Shown here piece after piece: positions 9,456 to 18,000 of a DNA stretch of 64,000 nt. Positions within the stretch are counted from its first letter, which is position 1. The number at the start of each line of letters is the position of its first letter. This DNA is from Serratia grimesii NBRC 13537 (GTDB lineage Bacteria > Pseudomonadota > Gammaproteobacteria > Enterobacterales > Enterobacteriaceae). The stretch is from the NCBI RefSeq assembly GCF_001590905.1, contig NZ_BCTT01000008.1, positions 62,001-126,000 of the forward strand. Reading direction: 5' to 3'. Below the pieces are notes generated by a model, which saw only the letters and a program-made list of their open reading frames with translations, was not told the origin of the DNA and ran no database searches. The position numbers were made by a program, and so were the translations under genes.

Positions 9456-9514
9456 GGTGGTCGGGGATAGGATTACGACGGGGAACATGCCATCATAATC
9501 CGTCCCTGGCCACC
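9456..9514 (+). terminator. Long imperfect hairpin downstream of potE
   Basis: Arms 9456-9475 and 9496-9514 pair over about 17 of 20 positions (GGTGGTC...GGATTA against TAATCC...GGCCACC), with a 20-base loop. There is no T-run after it, so it is not a textbook intrinsic terminator. It sits between the potE stop and the leader-distal end of CRISPR1 and could end the speF-potE transcript or protect its 3' end. Confidence 0.45.
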
Positions 9515-9546
9515 AACGTTGCTGTATATCCTTGTCCAGAAAGGCT

Positions 9547-10654
9547 TCCCTATGCTGCCGGTGCGGCAGTGAACATTTACTTACTGGGTGCCAGGCGAAA
9601 TCATCATTTCTAAGCTGCCTGTACGGCAGTGAACATCAAGCCGCATAACTGCCCGACTTTGGCTAATTTCTAAGCTGCCTGTACGGCAGTGAACTGTTAT
9701 GCCGCAATCCAATTACCGCACTGATTTTTCTAAGCTGCCTGTACGGCAGTGAACTGGTTGGTACCCAGCAGATTTTTTTGATGTCTTTTCTAAGCTGCCT
9801 GTACGGCAGTGAACCACCCCATTCATGATACGCATGGTTACTGTGATTTCTAAGCTGCCTGTACGGCAGTGAACGTGACTCTGTGGCATCGCGTAGCGGT
9901 TGCACTTTTCTAAGCTGCCTGTACGGCAGTGAACAACAGGGCATCACAAAGATCATCATCAACGTGTTTCTAAGCTGCCTGTACGGCAGTGAACCAATGC
10001 TGTCGATATCAAGCGCCAACAATTTGTTTCTAAGCTGCCTGTACGGCAGTGAACATTTGCGACGCGGCTACAGTTACCGCGTTTTGTTTCTAAGCTGCCT
10101 GTACGGCAGTGAACGCTGTGATGTCAGTACACGCGGGCGCGCGGAATTTCTAAGCTGCCTGTACGGCAGTGAACGCTGTGCGTATGATCCCGAACAATCG
10201 CGCACTTTTCTAAGCTGCCTGTACGGCAGTGAACAACGTGCCGTTACCGTCACCGACGGCCATACGTTTCTAAGCTGCCTGTACGGCAGTGAACGCCGTG
10301 CTCTGCTTCCCATCGTGACGGGTCACTTTCTAAGCTGCCTGTACGGCAGTGAACCATTGGGCTTGTCAGTGTCAGTATTGGGGCCATTTCTAAGCTGCCT
10401 GTACGGCAGTGAACCTGTCGGCTTCTATACCACCGTATCTGGCCGATTTCTAAGCTGCCTGTACGGCAGTGAACGAACAGCACGACGCCAGTACGGTACG
10501 CATCCATTTCTAAGCTGCCTGTACGGCAGTGAACCTACTGCTCAGACCCTTGGTAACGTAATGTTATTTCTAAGCTGCCTGTACGGCAGTGAACAATTGT
10601 CCAGCCCCTGGAAGAGTGGCCAGATTTTTCTAAGCTGCCTGTACGGCAGTGAAC
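9547..10654 (-). CRISPR. CRISPR1, type I-F array, 19 repeats and 18 spacers
   Basis: Eighteen identical 28-bp repeats start every 60 bp from 9607 to 10627, and a nineteenth, degenerate copy (23/28) lies at 9547-9574. All spacers are 32 bp. Read on the minus strand the repeat begins GTTCACTGCC and ends CTTAGAAA, the classical I-F repeat with a 5-bp CTGCC/GGCAG stem around GTACA. Transcription is from right to left. The leader lies at 10655-10784, next to cas6f, and the degenerate repeat is at the far left, as expected for the oldest end. The crRNA handle CTTAGAAA and 3' hairpin follow from Cas6f cleavage after repeat base 20. I could not assign spacer targets. Confidence 0.98.
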
Positions 10655-10784
10655 TGTACGAAATAACCAGTAACAAACTGACTATTAAATAAAATATTGG
10701 TTATTTCATGCTTTAACCCAAATTTTCCAGGCATGGGGCAGAGATAATAAAATCAATAAGTTATCCCTGCCACAAAATATAGGG
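10655..10784 (-). promoter_or_regulatory. CRISPR1 leader
   Basis: A 130-bp AT-rich stretch between the last repeat and the cas6f stop. It shares two blocks with the CRISPR2 leader at matching distance: AAAATCAAT (plus strand 10749-10757, about 95 bp from the first repeat) and GCCACAAAATATAGGGT at 10769-10785, the last base of which is in the cas6f stop codon. These conserved blocks mark the promoter/integration side and fix the array direction. Confidence 0.8.
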
Positions 10785-11339
10785 TCAGAACCATGGCACC
10801 GTGGCTGATGGGCTTAAGCCATAGAAACTAAACTTTCCTTCCACCGGCGTTTTCCGCAATGCTCCCTGCTTTAGAAACAGGCGAAAACTTTGCCCCGAAG
10901 AGAGGCTTTTCAACGCAATAAACGCAAGTGAAGAGCGTTGTTCACTGGTCATCGGGATCTTTTCTCTGGCCTGTTCCTCAGTTAACCAACCTTTATTGAC
11001 CGACCTCCTTCGCAGGCGCTCTGCACTGCTCTTGACCTGAACCCGGCTGACCGTTCGGTATTGAGCGCCCGCTGGCACAGTCTGAATGGGGTCTACGCCG
11101 GTATAGTCGCGCAACCCTTTCAGCCAACCGCTTTCCTGAAGTTCCATCAGCGCCTTACCGCTACCGTGCAGCCGTAAAACAGCACCCGGCGTACGCTGCA
11201 TGTCTGGGAAGCTGACGCCGATATTCCCTTGAGCATAGGAAGCTAACGCCCGATGCAGCTTGGCGAATAGCGCAGCCATCAACATGGGTTCGCTGAACTC
11301 AGGATCGGGCAATACACGAATATCCTGATAATGATCCAT
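10785..11339 (-). CDS. cas6f: CRISPR endoribonuclease Cas6f/Csy4
   Basis: A 184-residue Cas6f. With the start at 11339 (AAGGGGG 6-7 bases upstream, 10 bp after the csy3 stop), His29 falls in LFAKLHRALASY, the same position as the catalytic His29 of Pseudomonas aeruginosa Csy4. The arginine-rich stretch RVQVKSSAERLRRRSVNKG near residues 97-115 corresponds to the RNA-groove helix. The enzyme binds the repeat hairpin, cuts at its 3' base and stays on the crRNA as the head of the Csy complex. It is the last gene of the csy unit. The longer frame from 11381 would overlap csy3 and is not preferred. Confidence 0.97.
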   Translation of the reverse strand: MDHYQDIRVLPDPEFSEPMLMAALFAKLHRALASYAQGNIGVSFPDMQRTPGAVLRLHGSGKALMELQESGWLKGLRDYTGVDPIQTVPAGAQYRTVSRVQVKSSAERLRRRSVNKGWLTEEQAREKIPMTSEQRSSLAFIALKSLSSGQSFRLFLKQGALRKTPVEGKFSFYGLSPSATVPWF

Positions 11340-11349
11340 GTTAGCCCCC

Positions 11350-12345
11350 TTATTCACCCTTCTCGCCAAACACGCCACCACGGATTAAAATCGCCATCAC
11401 ATAGTGCTGTTGCGCCACATCGGGGACTTTGCCTTTAGTGACCCAATTATCCAGCAAAGTGTAGAAATCCATTTTCTGTTTTGGCTGACGATAGGCTTGC
11501 CCACGGCTAGTCACCGAACCATAAGGTTCCACCGCGATCGGCCCCAATCCCAACGTTTCAGCTTCGGGATACCAGCTATCGATGGTACGCAGCGCGTTAC
11601 CAATTTTCTGTGAGTGCATGGCGGCAATATCATCGACCTGATATAACACTTTGCTTTTCTTGCTATTACTGTCCAATACCAATTCTTGCGAAGGGAAAAT
11701 TTCCTGTCCTTTGCCCAAACGCACTTCAGCATCGACGCTGAAGAAAGAGAAACTCTCCCCAGACAAGCCCTGCTCAATTTCCTTGGCCAGTTCAGCCAGT
11801 GCCTTATTCGGTTGGCTAAACTCACGCAAATTGTAATCAGTAGCGTTAAATTGCCAGGTCTTCTCTTTGCCTTTAACGGTAATAGTAATTTCGTCAGCGC
11901 CAACGCGATTGCGCCACAAGAAACGTCCGTTCGCCAGGTTTTCAGCATAGCGCCCGGCCAGTTCTTTGAACCCCTGCTCCTTGATATACCCCTGGATCAC
12001 TCGCGCTAATTCAGCCTGGTAATCCTGATCGTTACATACCGATGGCTGTGCCAGATTACCCAGTACACGCAGGGTAAAACTCACTTTCAAGGTATCGGCG
12101 TCAAACGGCAATGCCGCTACGTCCACCCGCTGCAAATTAGGCTTTTGAATTTCGGCGTCCAATTTAGCAGGATCGCTAGCGACAGCATTTTTTAAACGGT
12201 TAGAAATGGTGCCACGCACCGCTTTTTCTTGAATGGCAATCGGTGTCCATTCAGGTTGTTGCCAATTACCGGCGTACATGATGGCGTCCGAGTTTGCCAA
12301 TTTACGCTCAAATGCCAATACAGAAGCGGTCTTTACAGTAGCCAT
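11350..12345 (-). CDS. csy3: Type I-F Cascade backbone protein Csy3 (Cas7f1)
   Basis: A 331-residue Cas7-family protein, beginning [22 protein letters not shown], typical of Csy3. Six copies normally polymerise along a 32-nt spacer, each covering about 6 nt, and every sixth base is flipped out. The start has AAGGAT 8 bases upstream. It is preceded by csy2 (18-bp gap) and followed by cas6f. Length and key blocks ([23 protein letters not shown] near the C-terminus) look intact. Confidence 0.96.
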   Translation of the reverse strand: MATVKTASVLAFERKLANSDAIMYAGNWQQPEWTPIAIQEKAVRGTISNRLKNAVASDPAKLDAEIQKPNLQRVDVAALPFDADTLKVSFTLRVLGNLAQPSVCNDQDYQAELARVIQGYIKEQGFKELAGRYAENLANGRFLWRNRVGADEITITVKGKEKTWQFNATDYNLREFSQPNKALAELAKEIEQGLSGESFSFFSVDAEVRLGKGQEIFPSQELVLDSNSKKSKVLYQVDDIAAMHSQKIGNALRTIDSWYPEAETLGLGPIAVEPYGSVTSRGQAYRQPKQKMDFYTLLDNWVTKGKVPDVAQQHYVMAILIRGGVFGEKGE

Positions 12346-12363
12346 AGTTATTAATCCTTTAAA

Positions 12364-13287
12364 TTATTCTTCATCGTTAAATTCGTAGGTTTCCATCACG
12401 GCAGGTACGGCACTGCGACATAGGTAGTCATCGCCTTGATGATGGTATTGCCATAACAACTGATTCAGTTCGGTAATACGGTGCAAGCTGCGCCACTCGC
12501 CAATGCCGTAAACCGGCTCGGCGAAACGGAAAGGTGTTGAAGGATCGCGCGTTTTTGCTACCTCACCCGGTGCATATAGTGAAGAGATCCCCCGATAGCC
12601 GGTTTGCATTGGTACCAAATAACCCGAAGCCGGTTTCGGCACGTAACGCCATTGGGGATCTTGTTCGCTGGCGGGTTGATATTTTACTGCGGCAAAATCC
12701 AGCCAGGCGTCCAACAGTTCGGCCTGCGGGTTGCTCTCTTGCAGCGTTTGATAATGGTTGGCCAACAGCTCGCTACGATCGAGCAGAGCAAACCCGGGCA
12801 GTAAACGATGCATCAGCCTGCGCAAGTCCGCTGGCTTTTCAGGGGTGCCCATAACTTTGATCGTACCGATGTCGGTAATCACACCACCAGCCAAACGCTG
12901 AGCTGGGCACAGATCGGCGAGATATTTTTCCAGAGCTCTGGCGCCCTCATCGCCATTAGCGATGGCTCCATGACACTCGAGCAGCAAGGATACTGTCATG
13001 TGCATCCGGCCTTCTTCATTGAACGCCGCCGTTTTAGCCTCTTTGGTCAAGGGATTACGTGTTAACGCAAAAGCATAATCACGCCCGGAGGAATGAGCAT
13101 GCAGCTGATACTGATGACAAATGACGCCGCAGCCAGTCAGGGTCAAACCGTGGCTCTGCTGCAACTTGCGGGATAGCGCATGGGTATAACCGAGAAAATG
13201 GGTGATTGCCGGGAAACCATAGGTTAGGCCAGCGATGGCATTGGCGTTCTCAACCCGTACGTGACGCAGTACGATCAAAGCTCCCAT
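12364..13287 (-). CDS. csy2: Type I-F Cascade protein Csy2 (Cas5f1)
   Basis: A 307-residue Cas5-family protein. The N-terminus ([25 protein letters not shown]) and the [29 protein letters not shown] block are typical of Csy2. With Csy1 it forms the tail heterodimer that holds the 8-nt 5' handle of the crRNA and helps recognise the PAM. Its ATG lies inside the end of csy1 (13-bp overlap), with GGGAG about 8 bases upstream, so coupling is likely. Confidence 0.95.
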   Translation of the reverse strand: MGALIVLRHVRVENANAIAGLTYGFPAITHFLGYTHALSRKLQQSHGLTLTGCGVICHQYQLHAHSSGRDYAFALTRNPLTKEAKTAAFNEEGRMHMTVSLLLECHGAIANGDEGARALEKYLADLCPAQRLAGGVITDIGTIKVMGTPEKPADLRRLMHRLLPGFALLDRSELLANHYQTLQESNPQAELLDAWLDFAAVKYQPASEQDPQWRYVPKPASGYLVPMQTGYRGISSLYAPGEVAKTRDPSTPFRFAEPVYGIGEWRSLHRITELNQLLWQYHHQGDDYLCRSAVPAVMETYEFNDEE

Positions 13288-14639
13288 GAAAAATCTCCCT
13301 TAAACTCTGCTTCAAATTCACGCAGGCGACGTTTAAACAAGGGGGCAGTCGACCATTCGCGCCGTTCAACTTCACTGAATTTCATCTCTTCGCTTTTTAG
13401 CTGGTGATTGAGCCAAACGCCGAAATCCAGAGCGATTTCCTTTTTCCAGCCACCGCCTTCACGTTCAAAGCGGAAGTCCTCATCCTGCTTCATCCGCCAG
13501 GGATCAAGCCAAAGCTGTTGTGCGCGGGAAAGTTGGCACGCCTCACGCTGGCTCCAGCATTGCCATTCTTGCCGATTTTGAATGCCGGCCACATAACTAA
13601 ACAGAATATCGATAACCTCATCGACGTAGGCGCTACGCTGCTGACGGATCTCTACGTTATTCCCTGGAACCTTGTTAGCATCGCGCAGGTGCTGTTTTAG
13701 TTGCCATACCGCATCCCTCGCCAACGCGGAGAACTCTTTCCGCTCCTGAAAAATAGACTGTTGGTTTAACGGCAGCTTGCTGACGGTTAACCACACTGGC
13801 GCAGAACACGGCAGCAACCAGACGCGGCCACCGCGTACGCTGTTGAGATAGGAAATATTCTGTGGCTTGGTGCCCCCCATATTTAGCACTGCGGTTTTGG
13901 GGTAGATCACCCGAGGTTCTGGGTACCACTCACCGGCTTTTAGGGCCTGATAACACTCTTTGGCAGTATCGCTAAAGCGCACATCGCTGATGCGCTGGTG
14001 CACCGCCTGTGCTAACGAGGAGGAGAATAGCGGGCTAAGCAGATGGTATTCGTTCGGCCCAACCGGGAAATAAAGCTGTTTAGCCAGAGTATGGGAAGAA
14101 AGGTTTTTATTCACTAACACCTGTTTGAAACCCGCCATCCACAGTTCCAGTTGCTCTGGGTTTTCGGCTAACGCCGCTAGCGGAGTGCTATCGCCACGGC
14201 TTAAACACGCAATCAGCGATTCGCCTTCATATTCCAATTGCAGCAACTTCGCCACATCCAGCGCTGCGGCATTGCCCACGGCGTCGATAGCCGGTTGGGA
14301 TAAGCTTGCGCTCGAAAGTCGGTCTGTAGCATGTGACTCGCTATCCGCAGCAAAAATACTGCTGCCTTTGGCATCGCTGTGGGTAAATTTTAGGGCGTGA
14401 GTGACAAGACTGATTTGCCCTGCACGGCTGGCGGCGTCAGTCAGCCAATGGCGTGGAGTATAATTTCTCTCTAATTCTTGCCGCTGTTCCAAGGCGCTTT
14501 GCCTAGCAACCGCGATCTCTTCAGCCTCAGTCAGCCCCGCCAGCTTCTTCGCAAGATCCTTTTCCAGCGCTTCCAGCTTGGGCTGCTTGCGACTGGCGAT
14601 ATATTCTACGATCAACGCGGTTAATCCATTATCGGCCAT
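13275..14639 (-). CDS. csy1: Type I-F Cascade large subunit Csy1 (Cas8f1)
   Basis: A 454-residue Cas8f, the I-F large subunit that reads the CC/GG PAM and recruits Cas2-3. The N-terminus [27 protein letters not shown] and the late block [28 protein letters not shown] match the family. I place the start at the ATG at 14639, because AAGGAG lies 5 bases upstream. An in-frame ATG at 14690 overlaps the stop of the small upstream ORF (ATGA) and would add 17 residues without family support. That overlap nevertheless means the small ORF and csy1 are probably on one transcript and possibly coupled. Confidence 0.95.
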   Translation of the reverse strand: MADNGLTALIVEYIASRKQPKLEALEKDLAKKLAGLTEAEEIAVARQSALEQRQELERNYTPRHWLTDAASRAGQISLVTHALKFTHSDAKGSSIFAADSESHATDRLSSASLSQPAIDAVGNAAALDVAKLLQLEYEGESLIACLSRGDSTPLAALAENPEQLELWMAGFKQVLVNKNLSSHTLAKQLYFPVGPNEYHLLSPLFSSSLAQAVHQRISDVRFSDTAKECYQALKAGEWYPEPRVIYPKTAVLNMGGTKPQNISYLNSVRGGRVWLLPCSAPVWLTVSKLPLNQQSIFQERKEFSALARDAVWQLKQHLRDANKVPGNNVEIRQQRSAYVDEVIDILFSYVAGIQNRQEWQCWSQREACQLSRAQQLWLDPWRMKQDEDFRFEREGGGWKKEIALDFGVWLNHQLKSEEMKFSEVERREWSTAPLFKRRLREFEAEFKGDFSWEL

Positions 14640-14686
14640 AAACACTCCTTGCCTCCCTGGCTCGACAAGAGAGCCAGCAGCTGCGG

Positions 14687-14845
14687 TCATTTGTTGATAT
14701 TGATAGTCAGGATTGATATCACCTTCGACTTACCGAGCGAGTCTGACTTGTTTCCATCGCTCTGAATCAGCGGGTTTATACAAACAATACATACAGTCAG
14801 CAGTTGAACGACTCTGCCAATTTTATCCGTCCATCCTTGTTTCAT
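14687..14845 (-). CDS. Unannotated 52-residue ORF upstream of csy1; candidate CreT-like toxin or leader peptide
   Basis: ATG at 14845 to TGA at 14689-14687, with a near-ideal Shine-Dalgarno GGAGG at 14857-14853, 7 bases from the start. The peptide starts MKQGWTDKIGRVVQLL, has an uncharged hydrophobic stretch at about residues 12-27 (VVQLLTVCIVCINPLI), a polar middle (QSDGNKSDSLGKSK) and a short hydrophobic tail. I recognise no family. It sits in the gap between cas2-3 and csy1 on the csy strand, and its promoter region contains the pseudo-spacer match described at 14889-14915. That is the layout of CRISPR-repressed small toxins (CreT), which are diverse in sequence. Alternatives are a leader peptide for csy1 or a chance ORF; the strong ribosome site argues against chance. 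Confidence 0.65.
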   Translation of the reverse strand: MKQGWTDKIGRVVQLLTVCIVCINPLIQSDGNKSDSLGKSKVISILTININK

Positions 14846-14888
14846 TTTGACACCTCCGCATGTTCGATAGGAGATAGCCTACGCCAAA

Positions 14889-14915
14889 ATTATCCTATGT
14901 TCTATAAATAATACG
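14889..14915 (+). promoter_or_regulatory. Pseudo-protospacer with CC PAM in the promoter region of the small ORF and csy operon
   Basis: CC at 14894-14895 is followed by TATGTTCTATA at 14896-14906, identical to the first 11 bases of the mini-CRISPR pseudo-spacer; over 20 bases 14 match. CC immediately 5' of the protospacer is the type I-F PAM. On the opposite strand, -10-like hexamers for the leftward transcript lie here (TATTAT at 14913-14908, GATAAT at 14894-14889), although no strong -35 is evident. A Csy complex bound here would cover the presumed promoter 50-70 bp upstream of the small ORF start. Confidence 0.75.
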
Positions 14916-14963
14916 GATGGAAAAGGAAATTCTAGCATTTGCTTTTTGAGGCGTTTACCATCA

Positions 14964-15039
14964 TCACACTGCTGAACAAGCAGCTTAGAAATATGTTCTA
15001 TAGATGTAAGAGTCAACTGCCGTACAGGCAGCGGCGCAC
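14964..15039 (+). ncRNA. Degenerate two-repeat mini-CRISPR; candidate crRNA-like regulator (CreA/CreR-like)
   Basis: Pseudo-repeat 1 (14964-14991) matches the array repeat at 22/28 positions. Its stem changes at repeat bases 10 and 16 (C to T, G to A) compensate, so CTGCT/AGCAG still pairs, and the 8-base handle CTTAGAAA is perfect. Pseudo-repeat 2 (15012-15039) matches at 21/28, with the whole stem-loop CTGCC-GTACA-GGCAG intact and the unneeded 3' end decayed. The 20-bp pseudo-spacer lies at 14992-15011. Cas6f cutting would release a 48-nt RNA with normal handle and hairpin. It reads on the plus strand, opposite to both arrays and all cas genes, and abuts the cas2-3 stop codon. Its promoter is not obvious; TAGCAT at 14933-14938 is a weak -10 candidate. 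Confidence 0.85.
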
Positions 15040-18000
15040 TCATTCGAGTGCGCCAAACACCCCTAACAGCGGGTGGAAATGCCATTGATCGGCCTTATCT
15101 TTCCTCAGATTAATTTCGCCAAATTTCTGGCTAACCTCTGTCAGTTCCATATCCAGCTTTTCGGCCAATCCTTGGTAAATGGCGCCATAGTCTGCGGTGA
15201 GCCAGGCGCCTACGCCTTCAGCAAAGGTCACTTCAACCTGACGGAAGTTATCGCTGGTTTTCCATTGGCCAGGGACAACATCCGGAAATTTAAAACACGG
15301 CGCATCCCCTTCGTCCGCTATCCACAGGTAGTGTGGTTCCTCCTCGGTAGACTGGCGAAATGGCGTCAAACGCTGTTGTTCACCGCACCAGGTTGCCTGT
15401 TTGCGCCACCAAAGCGCGGCGTAGTATTTATCAAGCTGCTTTCGCCCCTGTAAAACCGTTCGCAGACAGGCATGTTCAAGATCGACCAGATTATGGTGCT
15501 GCTTTAGTACCAATGCCTCCTGAACGCGCGGAATCGCACTGATCACTTTATATTGTTCAGGCGGTAATATTTCCGTCAGATCATGACTCTGTAGCTGGAT
15601 CTGATAGAACGTTGACTCAAACCCCGGCCGACAATAAGCCGGCTGGTTGCCTTTCAGCGCCTTAACGTTCTTTTGCAAAATATGCAGATTCGGATACTCG
15701 CAGGGTTGCTGCCGATGGCGTTGAATACGCCCTGCCAATTGGATCAGCGAGCGCATTGAGCTCGGTTCGGCAATCGCCCAATCGTAATCATGATCGCGCC
15801 CCACCTCCGCAACCGAGGTGGCCAGCACCACAAACAGATGGTGCTGCTGCGGATAATCCGTCAATGCGCGATCAATCTCCGCCATTTGCCACAGTGCGGC
15901 TTCAGAATAACGCGTCAAAGTTTCGTCCAACCGCTGTTCTATATACGAACGCATCGCCAACGGGTGCTGGCTGTGGTAAACGCAATAATGGATGCAGGTA
16001 TTGTCAGGCGCTGCCGTATTGAATAATCGCTGTGCTACTGCCACTAGCGGATTGATATTGGCCATACGGATCAACCCCAACGAGACGGTTTTACCCGTTG
16101 GGTGCTTTTGATGATGAAGTGAGTGTAATTGTTGCATCGACGCGAATAGCGTTTCCGAGACGCTATCCAATACCGCGCTTTCACGCAGGCCAGTTGGTTG
16201 AACCGCTACCAACTGTGCGCGACGCAGTACTGGCACATTCTGCAATTTACCCACCCGCCTGCCAACAAAGGCCTCATGCGCCGCCTTAAAGCCTTTGGCA
16301 TCCTGAATATCATGCTGCACGGCATCATGCTCATCAAACCAGGCACAACAAACATTCAATTGTGTGCCTGGCAGACCACACCCTTGTTGATAATCCGCTC
16401 GCCCGGATTTATAAGCATTGAACAGAGCCTGAACCAGCGCAGGCGGTAGGGTTGCAGAAGAAAGTAAAACGCGGGAACCCAACATTCCTGCCCAATTGAC
16501 CACTCGGCATAGCGCGGGAAGATCGGCAATATCAAAATCATCTGGCTCATCCAGCACTAAATCGGCGGTCAACAAACGCAGCATCGGCGCTATTTGCTTA
16601 CCACCGCGCACACCCTCCGTCGCACCAATCAGATGATCAATAGTAGTCACCAATACCGGTGCACTCAGTAATTTGTGCAATTTGTCGCTATCTTGTAGCC
16701 AACGGCTTAAACGTCCATCATCCAGACTGCCACCGTAACTGACATAATGATGCTCCGCGAACAGCTCATCTGCCGAAGCGCTGCCGGTGCCGCGCCGCTC
16801 CAATTTATCATTGTTGAGTTGATGTAATTGCCGCACCGCCGCAGAGCCAACCAACACCGCCAGATCGTCCTCTTCCAGAGTAAGCTTGGCTTTCAGCGCA
16901 TCGCCGGTTTGCAGCGTTAAGGTTCGTAGCCCTAATGCCACAGAAAAACGGCAACCTGCCTTCTCATCGGCCAAGCCATACATAATGCGGGCGTTGGCAA
17001 AAGTTTTGCCACAGCCGGTAGAGGCCATATTAACGCCAAAGAAACCCTGATTAACCGAACGTTCACGCACTGAATACGTGAGATCGTAGGCTTTATCCTG
17101 CCAACGAAACCTCTCGGTTTTACTGCGCTGTTTAAACCCTTTATGCCGCGTAATAGCCGGCAGCGTGGCTCGGATATGCGGTAAGCTACGTCCCAGCAAT
17201 AGTGCATTTTGCCCTACGCCGATATTGTGCTCGTCCAGTTGCTGCTTCAATTCACCGGTTTGGCGGTCAGTATTGGCATACACCCGATACCCGGTATCTT
17301 GCCAACCCACCGTTGGTGGTAAGGATGAGTAGTGATGGTCCGCTAACATCAGCACCAGACGTGCCATATGGCAGGTGAAGCGCTGCTCCAACACGCCAAA
17401 ATCCATCAATGAAGATTGTTGCAACGCTCGTTGAGCAAATTTATGCGCTTTTTCCCGCCAGATAATACTGCGCATCGGGGTGCCTTGAGGGAAAACCCAT
17501 ACCGCACGGCGTTCATCTGGTGTCCAGCCCTCAATCTGGTGGTTAGTCGAGTTCCAATCAGCGGTTAATTGCTGTGTCAACCAAGTGTCGATTGCCGACA
17601 ATTGGGGTGGATTGCCTTCAACACGCGTTGGGTAAGCCGGTAAACGGTGATGGGAAACGATCAACCAGGCAATGGTCGTTGCCAGCGGAGGTAATGATAT
17701 GAAAGGATTTATAAACTCATCGATGGCATCTTTGACCAGGCTTTCCAGCATCAGTTCTTCATCGTGCGCCTCAATCATTGCCAGGGCCGCGAGCCACTCC
17801 TTGTCGCTTCGTTTACCCACCCAGGCACAAAACAACCGCAATGAAACCCACTCATGGCGATAGGGCTGGAAGCTTTTCCCCACACCACGTAAACCGTTCT
17901 GGAATAACTGGTTGGCCTTGCCAAAGTCATGGAATAAACCCGCAATGGCCGCCAGTAAGCTGATACTTTCCAGATTATGCCATTGGTTTTCACTGTGGCT

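Noticed and set aside
9663-10692. Several long open frames across CRISPR1 on both strands with repeated LPYRQLR or FLSCLYGSE units
   Set aside because: They are produced by the 28-bp repeat at a 60-bp period, a multiple of three, which leaves frames open; no ribosome sites and no protein-like conservation.
14964-15039. Reading the mini-CRISPR as a dying third CRISPR array
   Set aside because: The compensatory stem change, intact handle and PAM-flanked seed match nearby are not expected from neutral decay; the spacing of 20 bp also differs from the arrays.
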